A stretch of 64,000 nt of DNA from Cordylochernes scorpioides (GCA_030710605.1 CP092879.1:44893151-44957150); one strand, 5' to 3'. Shown: positions 21,310-32,080, numbered from the stretch's first letter. The notes: generated by a model from the letters alone, not told the origin. Numbers and translations are program-made.

Positions 21310-21540
21310 TGATTAACCTTAGTAAATGTGGTACAGGCGATGATAATCAGGGTGTTTGGTTAATGATAGCTTTTACTGTAAATACACTACAGGTCTACAC
21401 ATGTGGAAAGCGCAGTTCGAATTTCGCACTTACATGTATGCCAGAGCCCTGTCTGATTACTTATACTCATTGGTTGGGATTAAAATTTTGCAAGAATCGG
21501 AGGGCCATTGGAGCAATACTTTCTTTAAAAAAAAAGAACA
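21310..21540 (-). mobile_element. diverged SINE body without tRNA head
   Basis: Matches the SINE body in order ('gtacaggc.atgataatca', 'ctacacatgtg', 'ttgcaagaatcgg') but has no recognisable box A/box B head. It is an old, truncated copy. The core sequence ATCAGTGGTGAGTC of the foldback family follows at 21610. Confidence 0.55.
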
Positions 21541-21659
21541 GAACGATGTTTATCTGAAACAACTGACAGAGAAATATGAGGAGGGCCGACCTAGTTGCTG
21601 AATTTTCAGATCAGTGGTGAGTCTTCCCAGCAACTTTACGCCAATTTAATCCACCAAAC

Positions 21660-22618
21660 CTCTACAATATTTGTATATTTATTTTGCTTATATAGTTTGA
21701 ACATAAAGTTTCATTCTTAGTCTTTAACGATACTGTAAGGATACTTGTTTAATTGTAGAAATTCTACAAATATTTTTGCTTTGTGAGTACCTATCTTCCG
21801 CTTAAAGAGGAAAATAAAATAGTTATGTATTGTGCCATTGTAGAGCTTTTACTGATTATTTGATCAATAAAATATTCCCTTGTGTCAATCTATCAAGGTT
21901 AAAGTATCAGGTTTCCGAGGATAATTTACTTTTAAAACATCTTAATTCACAAATTTCTCGCTTTCAGGGCAAGAAAGCCCTTTTATCCGATAAGCCTGTA
22001 CAGTGTAGGTATCCCTTAAATTGGCATTCAAATAACTACAAAAGCACCCTCTGTATTTGATTATATTTAAACTCTAGTGCAATTGGCGATTTATTTCGAC
22101 GTATTTTCTCCTGCAGAAGGGCTTTCGTACCTGAAAGATAGAGAGATTTGTGAATTTTTGTTTTAAAAATAAAATATTCGCTAAAGTCTGATATTTTCAC
22201 CATAATCTGATTATTTAGTAGACCATAACTTTCTCTATTTGTATATCATCAATTCCTTACTTTAGCAGGTAAAGTTGAGAAAATTGTTAAAAAATGAAAA
22301 GGAAGATGATTAGATGATATTCAATGTTTGTTATATCTCCACACCAACATTGTGTATTGCTAATTAGCTGTTCTTTCTCTGTACTCTTACTTCATCATTT
22401 TTTTCATCTTTGGAATCTAAAAAGAGCGTATATAAGACGAGATTACTTAATAAAAAGGCTTTCCTCATGTCGTCAAAGTTACTTTAAAATAGTATTTTGA
22501 TAGTGTAATTTAAATGCTATATTGTGGAAAATGAAATTTTACTTCAAAGTTGAGTTCTATTGAATAATATACGTTAAAATCTACTTGAATAGAATAGGTT
22601 GTGGGGGGATATGTGCAG
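21660..22618. other. gene P intron 1, no further feature
   Basis: AT-rich intronic sequence. Frames are short and lack family resemblance. A short inverted similarity ('cagggcaagaaagccc...' around 21965 and 'ctgcagaagggctttcg' near 22115) may be an old foldback remnant. Confidence 0.3.
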
Positions 22619-22748
22619 TCTGTGGGACATCGAGTGAAGAGGTTTGCTCGGATTCCTATCTTGACCGCTGCGGGACTCAACTCTTCCTCATCGGGAATGT
22701 TGACCGTCCAGCGCCTGTCTCATCACTGCTCATCTCTGACTTCTGTGC
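22619..22748 (+). CDS. gene P exon 2: Cys-rich module, type a
   Basis: Acceptor TGTGCAG| at 22618 and donor GC|GTGAGT at 22749 bound 130 bp that read VCGTSSEEVCSDSYLDRCG, then QLFLIGNVDRPAP, then LLISDFC. The exon starts by completing the codon left by exon 1 and ends two bases into a codon that exon 3 completes, so three exons join in frame. Four cysteines suggest disulphides in a secreted protein. The Cys pattern with exon 3 recalls T20D4.11-like (DUF19) domains, but that is a guess. In the right arm the 3' end of this exon is duplicated. Confidence 0.75.
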
Positions 22749-23043
22749 GTGAGTACAACTTCACTGGACATATTGGACTACTGTAAAATTGTATTCATTC
22801 AATCAGCCTTTATCAAGACCTTCAGTTTTATGTCCAGAAGATTCTCCTGAAAGATACAGAGAAGTGAAAACAAAAGAGAAAGGATGAAATTAGAACTTGC
22901 AAAGTTATATGACAGAAAGTAGTTACAGAAATACATACACGCACTCATTGACAAAACTTAAGGAAGTATAAAGTATTTAATGTGGCCGGTCGGTTCAATA
23001 AATACTCCTCCAAGTAAACGACCACCATGGTGTTTGTGTACAG

Positions 23044-23180
23044 GGAGACAGAGCGGGGCTATGAATGTGCCCAGGACCACATCACCAGCTGCATGACTTC
23101 CTTCAAGGCCCACCTCGCCAACGTCCTGGTCAGCGAGATTATCAACCTCACCAGGACATGGTGTGGTCCTGATCAGGAAG
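23044..23180 (+). CDS. gene P exon 3: Cys-rich module, type b
   Basis: 137 bp between acceptor GTACAG| and donor GAAG|GTATGC encode ETERGYECAQDHITSC, then SFKAHLANVLVSEIINLTRT, then WCGPDQE. The Y-x-C-x6-C-x(about 20)-C layout is the same as in exon 5 (TYKKCIGKATSAC...) and in gene Q's last exon (GGFRQCALDTTRAAC...). All are therefore versions of one module. The exon ends one base into a codon. A partial copy of it lies at 28572-28653. The right-arm copy is at 60441-60577. Confidence 0.75.
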
Positions 23181-23492
23181 GTATGCTCACATATGGACGA
23201 TCTCATTGGATTCTTTGATTAACTTTGAACGTCACCTTTAATTTTTTTTATTGATATATATCTTCATGTTGAATATAGAGCAATCCATTTATGATAATTA
23301 AAACAGGGGCATATTTTGGATCAGATATATTTATTAAATTTCAATATTTCGACGAGGCTGTTCGCCTATCTTCTTCTCGGAAAAATTCCAAAACCTTGTA
23401 AGCATATTATTCGCGTAATGCACGCACGAGAAGTGTTGTTTTATATAACATATGTTGGGGTGACCAAACCATTTAATTTGGTCACACCAACA

Positions 23493-24360
23493 TCTATCTA
23501 TATATATAAAAATGAATGTTTGTATGTTTGTCTGTTTCTATGTCCGCTATACAAATTCGCAGTAGTTCACTAATTCAAACCAAAATTTCCATACATATTT
23601 TAAAAAACACGGGGAAGACGATAGGCTATTTAAAAAAATATATAAATCAATTATTAAAATTATATATTCAAATTATTCTACTTAGCTCACGAACAGCGCC
23701 CTCTATCAAGTACTAAAAGGTTATAAATACGTTTAAAATCTAAATCTTCTCAATGTTTTATTAATAATAGTTCGCTTAATGTGACACATACGTTTAGAAT
23801 ACTTGATCTAAATCGAAATATTTATAGACGCTCGCTCGATTTGAAGATTTTTATATTTTCGTTTTTAGCTATAACTGATCTAATTCGCCGTTTAAAATAA
23901 CTGCTCTAATTCGAAATATTAGGTATGTTTTATTTTTGTTCACTCTATTTCTATTTATTTAAAGTATTATAATTTCCATGTTTCAAAAACCTATTTCAAA
24001 AAGGTCGTTAGAAATATGTAAGGCCTGAAATAGCTTTACATGCGAATATTTATTATGCCGAGCGTAGCTTAATGGTTAGGTGTACGGCTTCGTATTTCCA
24101 CAACCTTGGTTCGAAACTTAGCGTGGGTGTTTTTTTTTTATATTATTGAAGCAAAGTTTTTTACAGTACCAAAATTTCCATACATAGGTAAAAAAATTAC
24201 GAGGAAAACGATAGGCTATTTTAAATTCTATATAAATTAAATATTAAAACTATATATTCAAATTATTCTACTTAGCTAGGAATGCTCTAACCAAATATAT
24301 ATTCACTAGGGCAGATAAGCACTGGGTAAATCCCGGGCGTACCCCGGGTCACTATGCTAG
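23493..24360 (+). mobile_element. short Helitron carrying a tRNA-like sequence
   Basis: 868 bp starting TCTATCTATATATATAAAAA between A and the host, and ending in a GC hairpin plus CTAG at 24357-24360. The right-arm copy (59257-60125) preserves A|TC...CTAG|T exactly. It shares internal blocks (around 'aacggcgaattaga') with the 3.8-kb Helitron at 45911-49683, so the two are related. It has no Rep gene. Confidence 0.8.
24057..24128 (+). tRNA. tRNA-like sequence inside Helitron (degenerate)
   Basis: Box A-like TAGCTTAATGGTTAGG and box B-like GGTTCGAAACT are correctly spaced, and a T9 run follows, as for an RNA polymerase III unit. The acceptor ends pair poorly and the anticodon arm is not regular, so a functional tRNA is unlikely. 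The right-arm copy (59491-59562, minus) differs by one base in the acceptor region (GCCAAGC rather than GCCGAGC). The isotype could not be assigned. Confidence 0.4.
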
Positions 24361-24705
24361 GATGTTATATAAAACAACACTTCTCATGCGCGCATCACGC
24401 GGATAATAAGCTTACAAGGTTTTGGAATTTTTCCGAGAAGATAGGCGAACAGACTCGTCACAATATTGAAATTTAATAAATATTTTGATCCAAAATATGC
24501 CCCTATTTTAAATATATCTTCATATATGGTTCATATACTCTGTCATTACAATTATTCATATCCCTTGACAATTTGTGACAATATGGTGGAGAGAATATGC
24601 TATATGCAATAGAGAGTGTAAACTGAAAATAAGTTTGGAAAATTCTATAAAAATATATAAAACCGTAAACTTTAATAATTAAATTCTTCATAATTATACT
24701 AAAAA

Positions 24706-24792
24706 GGAATAGAATTTTTCAGACAAGGAATTCGAAAATTGCCTGAAAGGTGTTCCGAGTGTATAGCTAATCAGGGCAATTACTTTGAATAA
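24706..24792 (+). pseudogene. mariner transposase C-terminal remnant
   Basis: The frame reads FFRQGIRKLPERCSECIA, then NQGNYFE and a stop. This matches the conserved end of mariner transposases (pattern GI..LPERW..CI...G.YFE), with Cys replacing the usual Trp. Nothing upstream in the same frame continues into the catalytic domain. It is a small fossil of a DNA transposon inside a gene P intron. The right-arm copy is at 58824-58910. Confidence 0.7.
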
Positions 24793-25056
24793 AAAATCTT
24801 TTGTTGTATGGAATTGGTGAACCTTTGAATTCACTGAAAATTTTCGTGTTTCATACTAATAGACCTGGTATATACTCTTATTTATGCAAATATGGGCACA
24901 CACACAATTTGGTTACACAAAATAGTATGTTATATTTCCTATTAGAGTATTAACTATTAATTGTACAAAGATCGTTTAATTTTTTACTTTTATTCTAATA
25001 TCTTATTAACTCTAAAGAAATATTTCATGATTTACATACATGTAAAATTACAAGGT

Positions 25057-25162
25057 AATAAGACCAAATCTAAATAAATAAATAGTGTGGGAGTTTTGGT
25101 AACAGCTCTGTTACCTAAACGAGTCACACACAATTTTAATTTATTTGGATTTGGTCTTATTG
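25057..25162. repeat. 106-bp foldback hairpin
   Basis: 'aataagaccaaatctaaata' at the left pairs with 'ttatttggatttggtctta' at the right. The inner parts ('ggtaacag/ctgttacc') also pair, so nearly the whole element folds on itself. It is also present in the right arm (about 58455-58565). Confidence 0.65.
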
Positions 25163-25225
25163 TAGTTTTATCTATAATCCAAATTGTGCCTTATTATATA
25201 TTTAAAAATATTTATATAATGGTTT

Positions 25226-25529
25226 TTTTGCTTATCCCTTGTATACGTGGTACAGGCCATGATAATTATGGTGGGTAGAAGAAGGCGACTGCTTTTACTG
25301 TAAGTGCAACACATATCTACACATGTGAAAAGCAGTTTGACTTTGCACTTACAAATGTGCCAGAAACCCGGTTGGTTTCTTGCACACGCTGGTGGGGTTG
25401 GACTTTTGCAAGAAACGGGGGCCATTGGAGCATTTTTTTAATCAGAAAAAAGTGCCTAATGCGGGAATCGAACCCGGGTCGTAGCGGTCGAAAACCAACG
25501 GTTTAGACCATCCTTCCACCGACCCCCTA
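25226..25529 (-). mobile_element. tRNA-derived SINE
   Basis: Full-length member of the family described at 20684. Its head reads GGGGGTCGGTGGAAGGATGG on the minus strand, with intact box B. Confidence 0.8.
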
Positions 25530-26650
25530 TTTATATAATTAGATGCTTGAATTAAAGAACTCATTCCTCTGAGGAAGATGATAGTGTGTTACCAAACGTT
25601 AGAAAGTAAATACCTCAAGAAATGTTTATGTAGCTATTTTATTTTCAAACTTAGCACTAGTCGTGTAACCGCGCCAGGTTTTGATGGCTAAGCATAGATA
25701 TACGATAATCAAAAATCTATTATCTGCTCAACTGCAGAACCCCAAAAAGATGGTAGAATTTCTTATTGATAATGAATTTGTCATTCAAGTTCCAAATAAC
25801 TTTATTAGGCGCCGCTCAAAAAGAGCAACCTAGATCATCATATATACAATATACCGTGGGGATGTACAGGGGTTTATTCACAATTATAATTTATATTGAT
25901 GTCGTTGGGTCCTCAGGTCCTTGGGGATATTGTTCTTGAGAAGGTTTTGTCTGGCTTGTTTGATATTCAAGGTGGGTTTGTTTTACCTTTTTTTTCCCCA
26001 CTTTTCGTCATTCTGGCTTAATTGATGGAGAATTTGGAAATTTTCATAGCTAATATTAGAGTCTATATTAAATAATTCAATATATTAAAATTGTATAATG
26101 TTTTATACTAATAATTGACCGAATTTATTTTCAATATATTGATTTCTATTTGCAATACATTTTAAGAGTTAGATTTATTTACCTGTTTCACTCTCTGTAT
26201 ATTCAACATATATAAACAATATACGAGTACATCGTACTCGTACTCGTACAATACCAGGTTTGATAAATTTCAAACAAGCCTATACCTGTCTACCATTGTG
26301 TTTCGGGGTCTGGAACTCAACAATTAAAGAACGGCTTCGATTTCCTGACATCAAACTGAAAAAGTTAGGAAATAAATCGAATCTACCAATTCGGATTCAC
26401 TTCAAATACATGCAAATATCTTTTATTGAAAAATGTTATTAGCTGAAAGAGAGAGATTGAGATTGAAACTGATTTATTACAATGTCCATATAAAATTATA
26501 TGAGGTTAAATAGAGAATAAATATAATATGAATAAATAAGATTATATAATGATAAATACATGAATAAATAGATATAAATATATAAAATAATATTGATAAA
26601 TATACATATATATATATAAATATATACAAGGTCTTCATTGGTTGCGCCCA
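25530..26650. other. gene P intron with one possible coding scrap
   Basis: Mostly AT-rich. Around 25905-25975 a short frame ends in a donor-like CAAG|GTGGGT. The right-arm counterpart (57600-57720, minus) is longer by several bases and reads LVLGDIVLEKVLSGLFDIQG. I could not place it in a family or prove it is an exon. Confidence 0.25.
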
Positions 26651-26732
26651 CCGCGGGATAGACTCCGCCACCAATGGACTGCGAGAGTTCTTTCCCACAG
26701 AGTGGGGCAGGTTGAGGTGATGGCTGGCATTA

Positions 26733-26868
26733 CCCACCTCAAAACAAAGATGGTACTTGTAGATGGTAGCCTTCTCCACACTGGTCAACTTCATTGCCTC
26801 GGGATAGAGGCCGACACCGAACAGCCATGTCTGAATATCCAGGGGCTCTTCGCAGGAGAAGAGAGATT
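26733..26868 (-). CDS. possible minus-strand exon, unrecognised
   Basis: On the minus strand a pyrimidine-rich stretch and AG precede a frame reading CEEPLDIQTWLFGVGLYPEA, then MKLTSVEKATIYKYHLCFE, ending at a possible donor GAG|GTGGGT. In the right arm (56760-56885, plus) the same frame is kept, with Cys changed to Ser near the end. Base composition is unlike the AT-rich surroundings. A plus-strand frame is also open over the same bases, so the coding strand is uncertain. It lies within a gene P intron on the opposite strand. No function can be given. Confidence 0.35.
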
Positions 26869-27761
26869 GGGATATAAATATATATAAATGATCTATTTCT
26901 ATATTAAATGTTTAAGTACTTTGTGAAAATATTTTAAAGCTATTTAATAAATTCAATTTTGTAAAATATATTTTGAGTAAAATCCTGAGAACTATGTAGA
27001 TTTATTCGATTAACTCAAGCTGCAGTAGATGACCTTCCTCGAAGTCGACAATATCCAACCTTGTGACAAAGCAGTGGACAAGTCAGACGAAAGAAAAAAA
27101 CATAATGATATGTAAATAAAGGTCTGGATACAAATGTGACACAAGTTTCCTCGTTTTAATAAATAAAAAAGAGAAATCCTTCAAGGAACCATTAGTTGAT
27201 TTGTTTTCCAGTTCTGGATCCCTTTTTCTATGAAAGGAGAAAGTCCTATTGATGGGTTTTTAAGCTCTTCTATTCTGATAAAAAAGAAAAGAGAGAGAGA
27301 TTTCATAAATAAAATAAAAATAATTAAAAAGGGCACTCTTCACCTTGCGAAGGAATTCGCAACATGACATGTGAAATCCCCGGTTACCTCTTTTGCATAA
27401 TACTTTTGAAATACTATTTCTAAACACACATCGAAATTCATAAAGTATACTTTTAATAAAGGAGGTGTATTTTGGATTGAGATATGCTTATGAAATTGTG
27501 AAATTTTGTACGTGTTTTACTTAACTTGGACTTCTTGTCGATTGCTAGTAATATATGTCCCATATTTCTTGGTCAATAAGCTACTAAATCTATGGGAGTA
27601 ATTCAGAACGTAGGCTACTTATTCTTTCTTAACTTCACTCAATCATATCAGGGCATTAAGCCTGTAGAACTGCCCTGTAGGGTGAAGTACGGTGTAGTGA
27701 GCCCCGAGCCGCTACGGTAACCGTGAAGGCCTACAGGGAACTCTGAAATGTGGCTGACTAA

Positions 27762-27974
27762 CGAGGCAATGACATCCCCCATTCCATAAGGCACCTTTGT
27801 TGGCTGGTATTGTGGTCAGGGTGCATGGACCGATCTGATCTGCTCCATGGACAAGACACCACCACACCGCCACCACAGCATGCAGAACTTGAGATGGTGT
27901 CTGCTGAGGATGAGTATAGCTCATCAATGGATGAGCTAAGGCAGTCAATGGTGTGGTTTAGGATTGTAGGTTGA
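27762..27974 (+). other. coding-like segment, unrecognised
   Basis: An open frame of about 70 codons ends at a stop at 27972-27974. It includes MDRSDLLHGQDTTTPPPQHA and then AELEMVSAEDEYSSSMDELR. The acidic, Ser-rich composition is non-random against the AT-rich background. The frame is preserved in the right arm (55643-55855, minus) with a few substitutions. No splice sites or family were identified. It could be an exon, a decayed gene or part of a transposon. Confidence 0.3.
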
Positions 27975-28394
27975 GAATTGCACTTAGGAAATAGTTGGAA
28001 ACCTTGCAATCATTCTGGAAAGACATTGTCCGTAGATAACCAGAATTAAGTCTGGAAATCAAAGACTGCTGTTCCCTTGGGAGGACAGAATTGGTGTTTG
28101 TCCCTCCTGCTCTGTACTAGTCATGTGCATCGGTAGATATCTTTAGATCTCCCAGTAGGTCTCTTTCGTCTAGTTGGGTGGTAGATATTCTGGCCTCAGG
28201 GTGGCCAAGAGCTCCAGAATTTGCCAGAGTAGTTGAAGGACACAACGGTAATGTTAAAACACGGATACCTCTTGTGCAGAATAGTTTCTATGTCTAATTA
28301 TACTTGAAAATGGGTACTATAAAGGTGAAAAGATGCGAATTTGAATATGCCTCTTTATTAAAATATAGAGATATTTTGAGCGCTATTTATTCTT

Positions 28395-28571
28395 ATGGCC
28401 TATACTGAATTGGCTAACTCTTCCTCAGACCTACGGAATTGGTTAAATATTCTTTAGACCTACTCTCTGAATTGGTTAACTTTTCTTAGGCCTACTGATT
28501 TGTTTAACTTTTCCTCAGTCCCACTGAATTGGGGTTAACTCTTCCTCAATCCTTCTGAATTATTTAAATCT
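28395..28571. repeat. 29-bp minisatellite, block 1
   Basis: Units resemble 'ctactgaattggttaac' plus 'tcttcctcag'. The block runs straight into the truncated exon at 28572, replacing that exon's 5' part. Confidence 0.6.
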
Positions 28572-28653
28572 TCCTTCAAGGCCCATCTTGCAAACGTCGC
28601 TCTGTATGAGATCGCCAACTTCACCAGGACCTGGTGTTCTACCCAGCGTGATG
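28572..28653 (+). pseudogene. gene P partial exon (type b, 5' part missing)
   Basis: Encodes SFKAHLANVALYEIANFTRT then WCSTQRD and ends at a donor GATG|GTAGGT in the same phase as exon 3. It is a clear paralogue of exon 3 (SFKAHLANVLVSEIINLTRT). The first half, with its acceptor and two cysteines, is absent; the minisatellite abuts it. It is either a decayed exon or the remainder of a second module. The right-arm copy is at 54964-55045 on the minus strand. Confidence 0.6.
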
Positions 28654-28959
28654 GTAGGTAGCAGCTCTCCTAACAATACGGATGACAGCTTTGAAATTTC
28701 AGAAAAAAATGAATGCAAAATTGTTAACGATGCATTTATTAAGTACATTAATGCTCTTTGATAAAAGCTTTCAAATCTTGGATTCTTACTCATATGCAAT
28801 AAGGATACAAGTAGTCAAGATACTTATAGTCATTATCAACCATTTTATCGTTTAATTTCCTCTATACTTTTATCATATCAAGATTTATTTAGAGAGAGAT
28901 CCAAAGATTTTATTACAACCACAAAAATAAAATAATATATTGTCTACTATTAGACTTGA

Positions 28960-29245
28960 ATTGGGGTTTACCCCTCCTCAGTCCTACTGAATTATTTAAA
29001 TCTTCCTCAATCCTACTAAATCGTCCTGGCTGAATCGTCCTCAGACCTACTGAATTGGTTAAATCTTCCTCAATCCTACTGAATTGGTTAAATCTTTCTC
29101 AATTCTACTGAATTGGTTAACTCTTCCTCAATCCTACTGAATTGGTTAAATCTTCTTCAATCCTACTGAATTGGTTAAATCTTCCTCAATCCTACTAAAT
29201 TGGTTAAATCTTCCTCAATCCTACTGAATTAGTTAACTCTTCCTC
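28960..29245. repeat. 29-bp minisatellite, block 2
   Basis: About ten units of 'cctactgaattggttaaat' plus 'cttcctcaat' run up to within a few bases of the next gene P exon. The same array is in the right arm (54350-54650). Confidence 0.7.
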
Positions 29246-29253
29246 AGTTATAG

Positions 29254-29417
29254 AACATTACTAAGTGTGAGAGAGAATGTCCAGAACTTCTATCCCACGG
29301 GCCCTGCATGATCAAAACCAAGGGACAGCTCGACGATTGCATGCACTACATCTCAGACACCGTCTACCACATATACAGAAGTGCTGATGATGAAACTCGG
29401 ATTCCGAGAGTATGTTG
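29254..29417 (+). CDS. gene P exon 4: Cys-rich module, type a
   Basis: Encodes NITKCERECPELLSHGPCMI, then KTKGQLDDCMHYISDTVYHI, then YRSADDETRIPRVC, and ends two bases into a codon at donor TGTTG|GTAGGT. Gene Q's exon at 42074-42256 has the same plan and phase. The 3' boundary is firm. The 5' acceptor (TTATAG|) is inferred, and its phase does not match the preceding partial exon. That supports the view that an exon between them is missing or unrecognised. The right-arm copy is at 54184-54347 on the minus strand. Confidence 0.65.
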
Positions 29418-29482
29418 GTAGGTGTCGCTATCTTCAATATTACCTTCAAAATTACCAAGTTTTAACGCTAATTCCATTTATA

Positions 29483-29672
29483 CACTCATGGAAAAATCTT
29501 AAGGAAATGGATAAGTCTTTGATATTGCTGGTCATCTGTTCTTTTTTTCTTTTAATGAGATATATGCAATTTTGTTCACACTTGGTTATCTCGTGTGTCT
29601 TCAATAAAGGTCACTGTGTATCAAATATTATTCAGAGTTATTGTCTGAATCTCGATATACATGCTAAAAGGT
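29483..29672. mobile_element. mariner-type MITE, 3' end missing
   Basis: Begins TACACTCATGGAAAAATCTTAAGG and follows the same internal sequence as the copy at 35035 until 'gctaaaaggta'. The closing terminal repeat is absent. The right-arm copy is at about 53890-54082. Confidence 0.6.
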
Positions 29673-30142
29673 ACAACTTTTACTATTTGTCTACATTTTA
29701 CCTCAGCTGGTGGTGTAGTTGCCTTGGAGTTCCTTTTCTTCGTTTCTTCTTTGCAGTTGAAAGCTTCTTTGTATTAGACTGATTTTATATATGCCCTTAT
29801 ATATATTTGTTATAGAATACAGGAGATGGGTGTTTCAAAAGAACTATGAACATATGCCTCTCAAAGAAAGTTTAGAAATATATATACCTAAATTGAATAA
29901 TTAATATATCGAGTTCTACATGTTTTTCCGTATACTAACAAAATTAGACAACATTTCAGATCTAATTATCAATTTAGCGCTATCTTTCGCTGGACACCAG
30001 AGATGTTTTAATCTTTGTAGCGTAAATCTCTAAAATTCCTTTTTAAAAACAACAATGATCAATTATGGGATATTTGTAAAGCTCCTATTTCGTACTCATG
30101 CCAACATAAGTTTGAAACTAGTTATCAATACCTTTTGTAGAC

Positions 30143-30240
30143 GTTATTTGTTGGTACATCTGCTAAAATTGGAATGTACAAAGATGATTAGCATGGCCCC
30201 TGTGCAAATATGATATTAACCTTTAGAATTCATTGCCCAT
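30143..30240 (+). pseudogene. U6 snRNA pseudogene
   Basis: The central U6 block ACTAAAATTGGAA...AGATTAGCATGGCCCCT...GCAA is recognisable as 'gctaaaattggaatgtacaa' followed by 'gattagcatggcccctgtgc'. The 5' stem-loop and the 3' end after 'gatattaacc' are diverged, so it is a retrocopy or decayed gene. The right-arm copy is at 53326-53420 on the minus strand. Confidence 0.8.
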
Positions 30241-30399
30241 TTGGTACATTTTGATGTTTTGTCTTAATCCTGAAGAATACCAAGAGCACATCATATTAAA
30301 AGATGGACAGTGTTTAGTTTTCGATAAGTTATTTCAATATTTTTAAACCATAGGAATGCATCTGCTACCACCTATCTTCTAGCTACCTCTATTTTCTTT

Positions 30400-30684
30400 T
30401 GCTTATCCCTAGTACACATGGTACTAGTACATAGTATGCGACTACTTTTACTGTAAGTGCACCACATGTCTACACATGTGAAAAGCAGTTCGACTTTGCA
30501 CTTACAAATGTGCCAGAGCCCCGTTTGGTTACTTGCACTCGCTGGTGGGGTTGGACTTTTGCAAGAATCGGGGGCCATTGAAGCATTTTTTTTTTTAACA
30601 TAAAAAAGTTCCCAATGCGGGAATCGAACCCGGGTCGTAGCGGTCGAAAACCAATGGTTTAGACCATCCTTCCACCTAACCCCT
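30400..30684 (-). mobile_element. tRNA-derived SINE
   Basis: Member of the 305-bp SINE family with intact box B and a shortened 3' body. It lies in gene P intron 4. Confidence 0.8.
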
Positions 30685-31262
30685 ACTACCTTTCATGTTA
30701 TTTCTTAGTGTTCAATTTAACTTATTGATATAGAAACCATAAGAGGCACCAATGAACCATGAACCAAAAACAAATAAGTAATTCATAAGTGATCTCCATT
30801 GATAGTTTATCGGTTGTCTTTTTTAGTTTTCACAATTTTATTAACCAACATATAGAGAATTGTAGTTAGCATATACATAAAAATGCGATATCATTATCAT
30901 TATATCATCTTCAATTGTTTTTGTTATAGTCAATATTTTATAATTTACATTTAATAGTGGTAGAAAATTGTTTTAAAAATAGTGCCGTAAATAATGATAA
31001 ATTTGTCTTTTTACCTTATATAGTGATCCGTGCGGTATATCAATAAAACATCCCATGAGAGACTTGATGAGCGGCTGCATTTATGAAATTCATCAATCCC
31101 ACTTTCGTTGAACGATCATCTGTAGGAGAGACTAGGAGTATCCATGTTTTATCCGGCCTCTTATTGAAGATTCTTCTACGATATACTTTGAATAAATTAA
31201 AAATAAATCCAGACATGAATGTATATTTGAGAATTATCTCAGTTTCATTAATGTGTTTGCAG

Positions 31263-31500
31263 TGCCATGAGAACATACAAGAAGTGTATCGGTAAAGCTA
31301 CAAGCGCCTGTTCTCAAGAAAGTGCTGATTTCTTTACCGACCTCTACAGTAACTACGCCAAGGACTTGATCAACGTATCCTGCTTCTCTGGAGAGGAATT
31401 TGAAGACGAATGCACGTCCTTGAAACCTCTGGGACCTCTGCCTTTCGCTGGACTCTCCAGTCCTCTCCCGGGACTCTTTGGAGTCTTCAAACGTCTGTGA
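31263..31500 (+). CDS. gene P last exon: Cys-rich module, type b, with stop
   Basis: Acceptor TTTGCAG| at 31262. The first base completes the split Cys codon from exon 4, giving C-A-M-R-T-Y-K-K-C. The exon continues with IGKATSACSQESADFF, TDLYSNYAKDLINVSC and a Pro/Leu-rich tail ending GVFKRL before TGA (31498-31500). Gene Q's last exon aligns throughout, including the closing VQRL/FKRL. The right-arm copy (52072-52309, minus) has Gly for Ser in DLYSNY. The tail is short and hydrophobic but has no clear membrane segment. Confidence 0.78.
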
Positions 31501-31579
31501 TATGTCCTTACAATAATACAAAGCAAGAACGCGCCATCTATATGTGAATGAAAACATTAAGATGCGAATTTTTCTTTTA

Positions 31580-31780
31580 ACAAATAAATCAAACTTCTAC
31601 TCACCTTACTGCATTCGCCACTGATGAATCAAGCCATCCCAATATTTTTTCATTGCAGTAAGGGCAGTTGAAGTTTGATTTATTTGTGAAAAGAAACATT
31701 CGTGTCTTAATGTCTTCATTCGTTATATTCTTACATATTGTCAAATCTTGAACATCATAGTTATGCGACCATTTTTTGTG
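31580..31780. mobile_element. foldback element, shared-core family
   Basis: 'aataaatcaaacttctact' on the left pairs with 'agttgaagtttgatttatt' on the right, with the core (reverse complement of TCATCAGTGG) between them. The flank carries 'gcgccatctatat', which is common to other copies. Confidence 0.6.
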
Positions 31781-31944
31781 AGCATATAGCTTCAATGACA
31801 CGCTGTATCAGTTTTCTAAGGAAAGTTTCTCATGTCTTCTACAGGTGTGTATCGCCAAGCATCAGATATAAGGACTGTAAAAATTATAAATATTTTTAAA
31901 TAACTAAATATTTCTGAAAAGGAGTTTCTTTTTAATAATACCAT

Positions 31945-32080
31945 CAAATATTATCTCTACAGACCTCTTACTACAATGATAAAAGTTATTGAATAAGAGA
32001 ACTTGGCTCATCAGTGGTGAATCCCCTCATTCAATAACCTTTATCATTATATTAAGGTCTGTAAAGATAATATTTGTGTG
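31945..32080. mobile_element. foldback element with same loop core, different arms
   Basis: Arms of about 55 bp ('aatattatctctacagacc' / 'ggtctgtaaagataatatt') enclose CTTGGCTCATCAGTGGTGAA. The arms differ from those at 31.6 kb although the loop is the same. The right-arm copy is at about 51495-51625. Confidence 0.6.

Larger units (their letters stand above)
23305..24505. mobile_element. foldback MITE split by a Helitron
   Basis: Arms of about 145 bp are inverted copies: 23305-23455 starts 'ggggcatattttgga' and 24361-24505 ends 'ccaaaatatgcccc'. The short loop (23456-23492) is itself a palindrome around 'ggtgaccaaaccatttaa'. Helitron 23493-24360 is inserted at the edge of that loop. It has no coding capacity. 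Confidence 0.7.

Noticed and set aside
24057-24128. Functional tRNA gene
   Set aside because: The acceptor stem and anticodon arm do not form properly. Only box A, box B and the T run are convincing.
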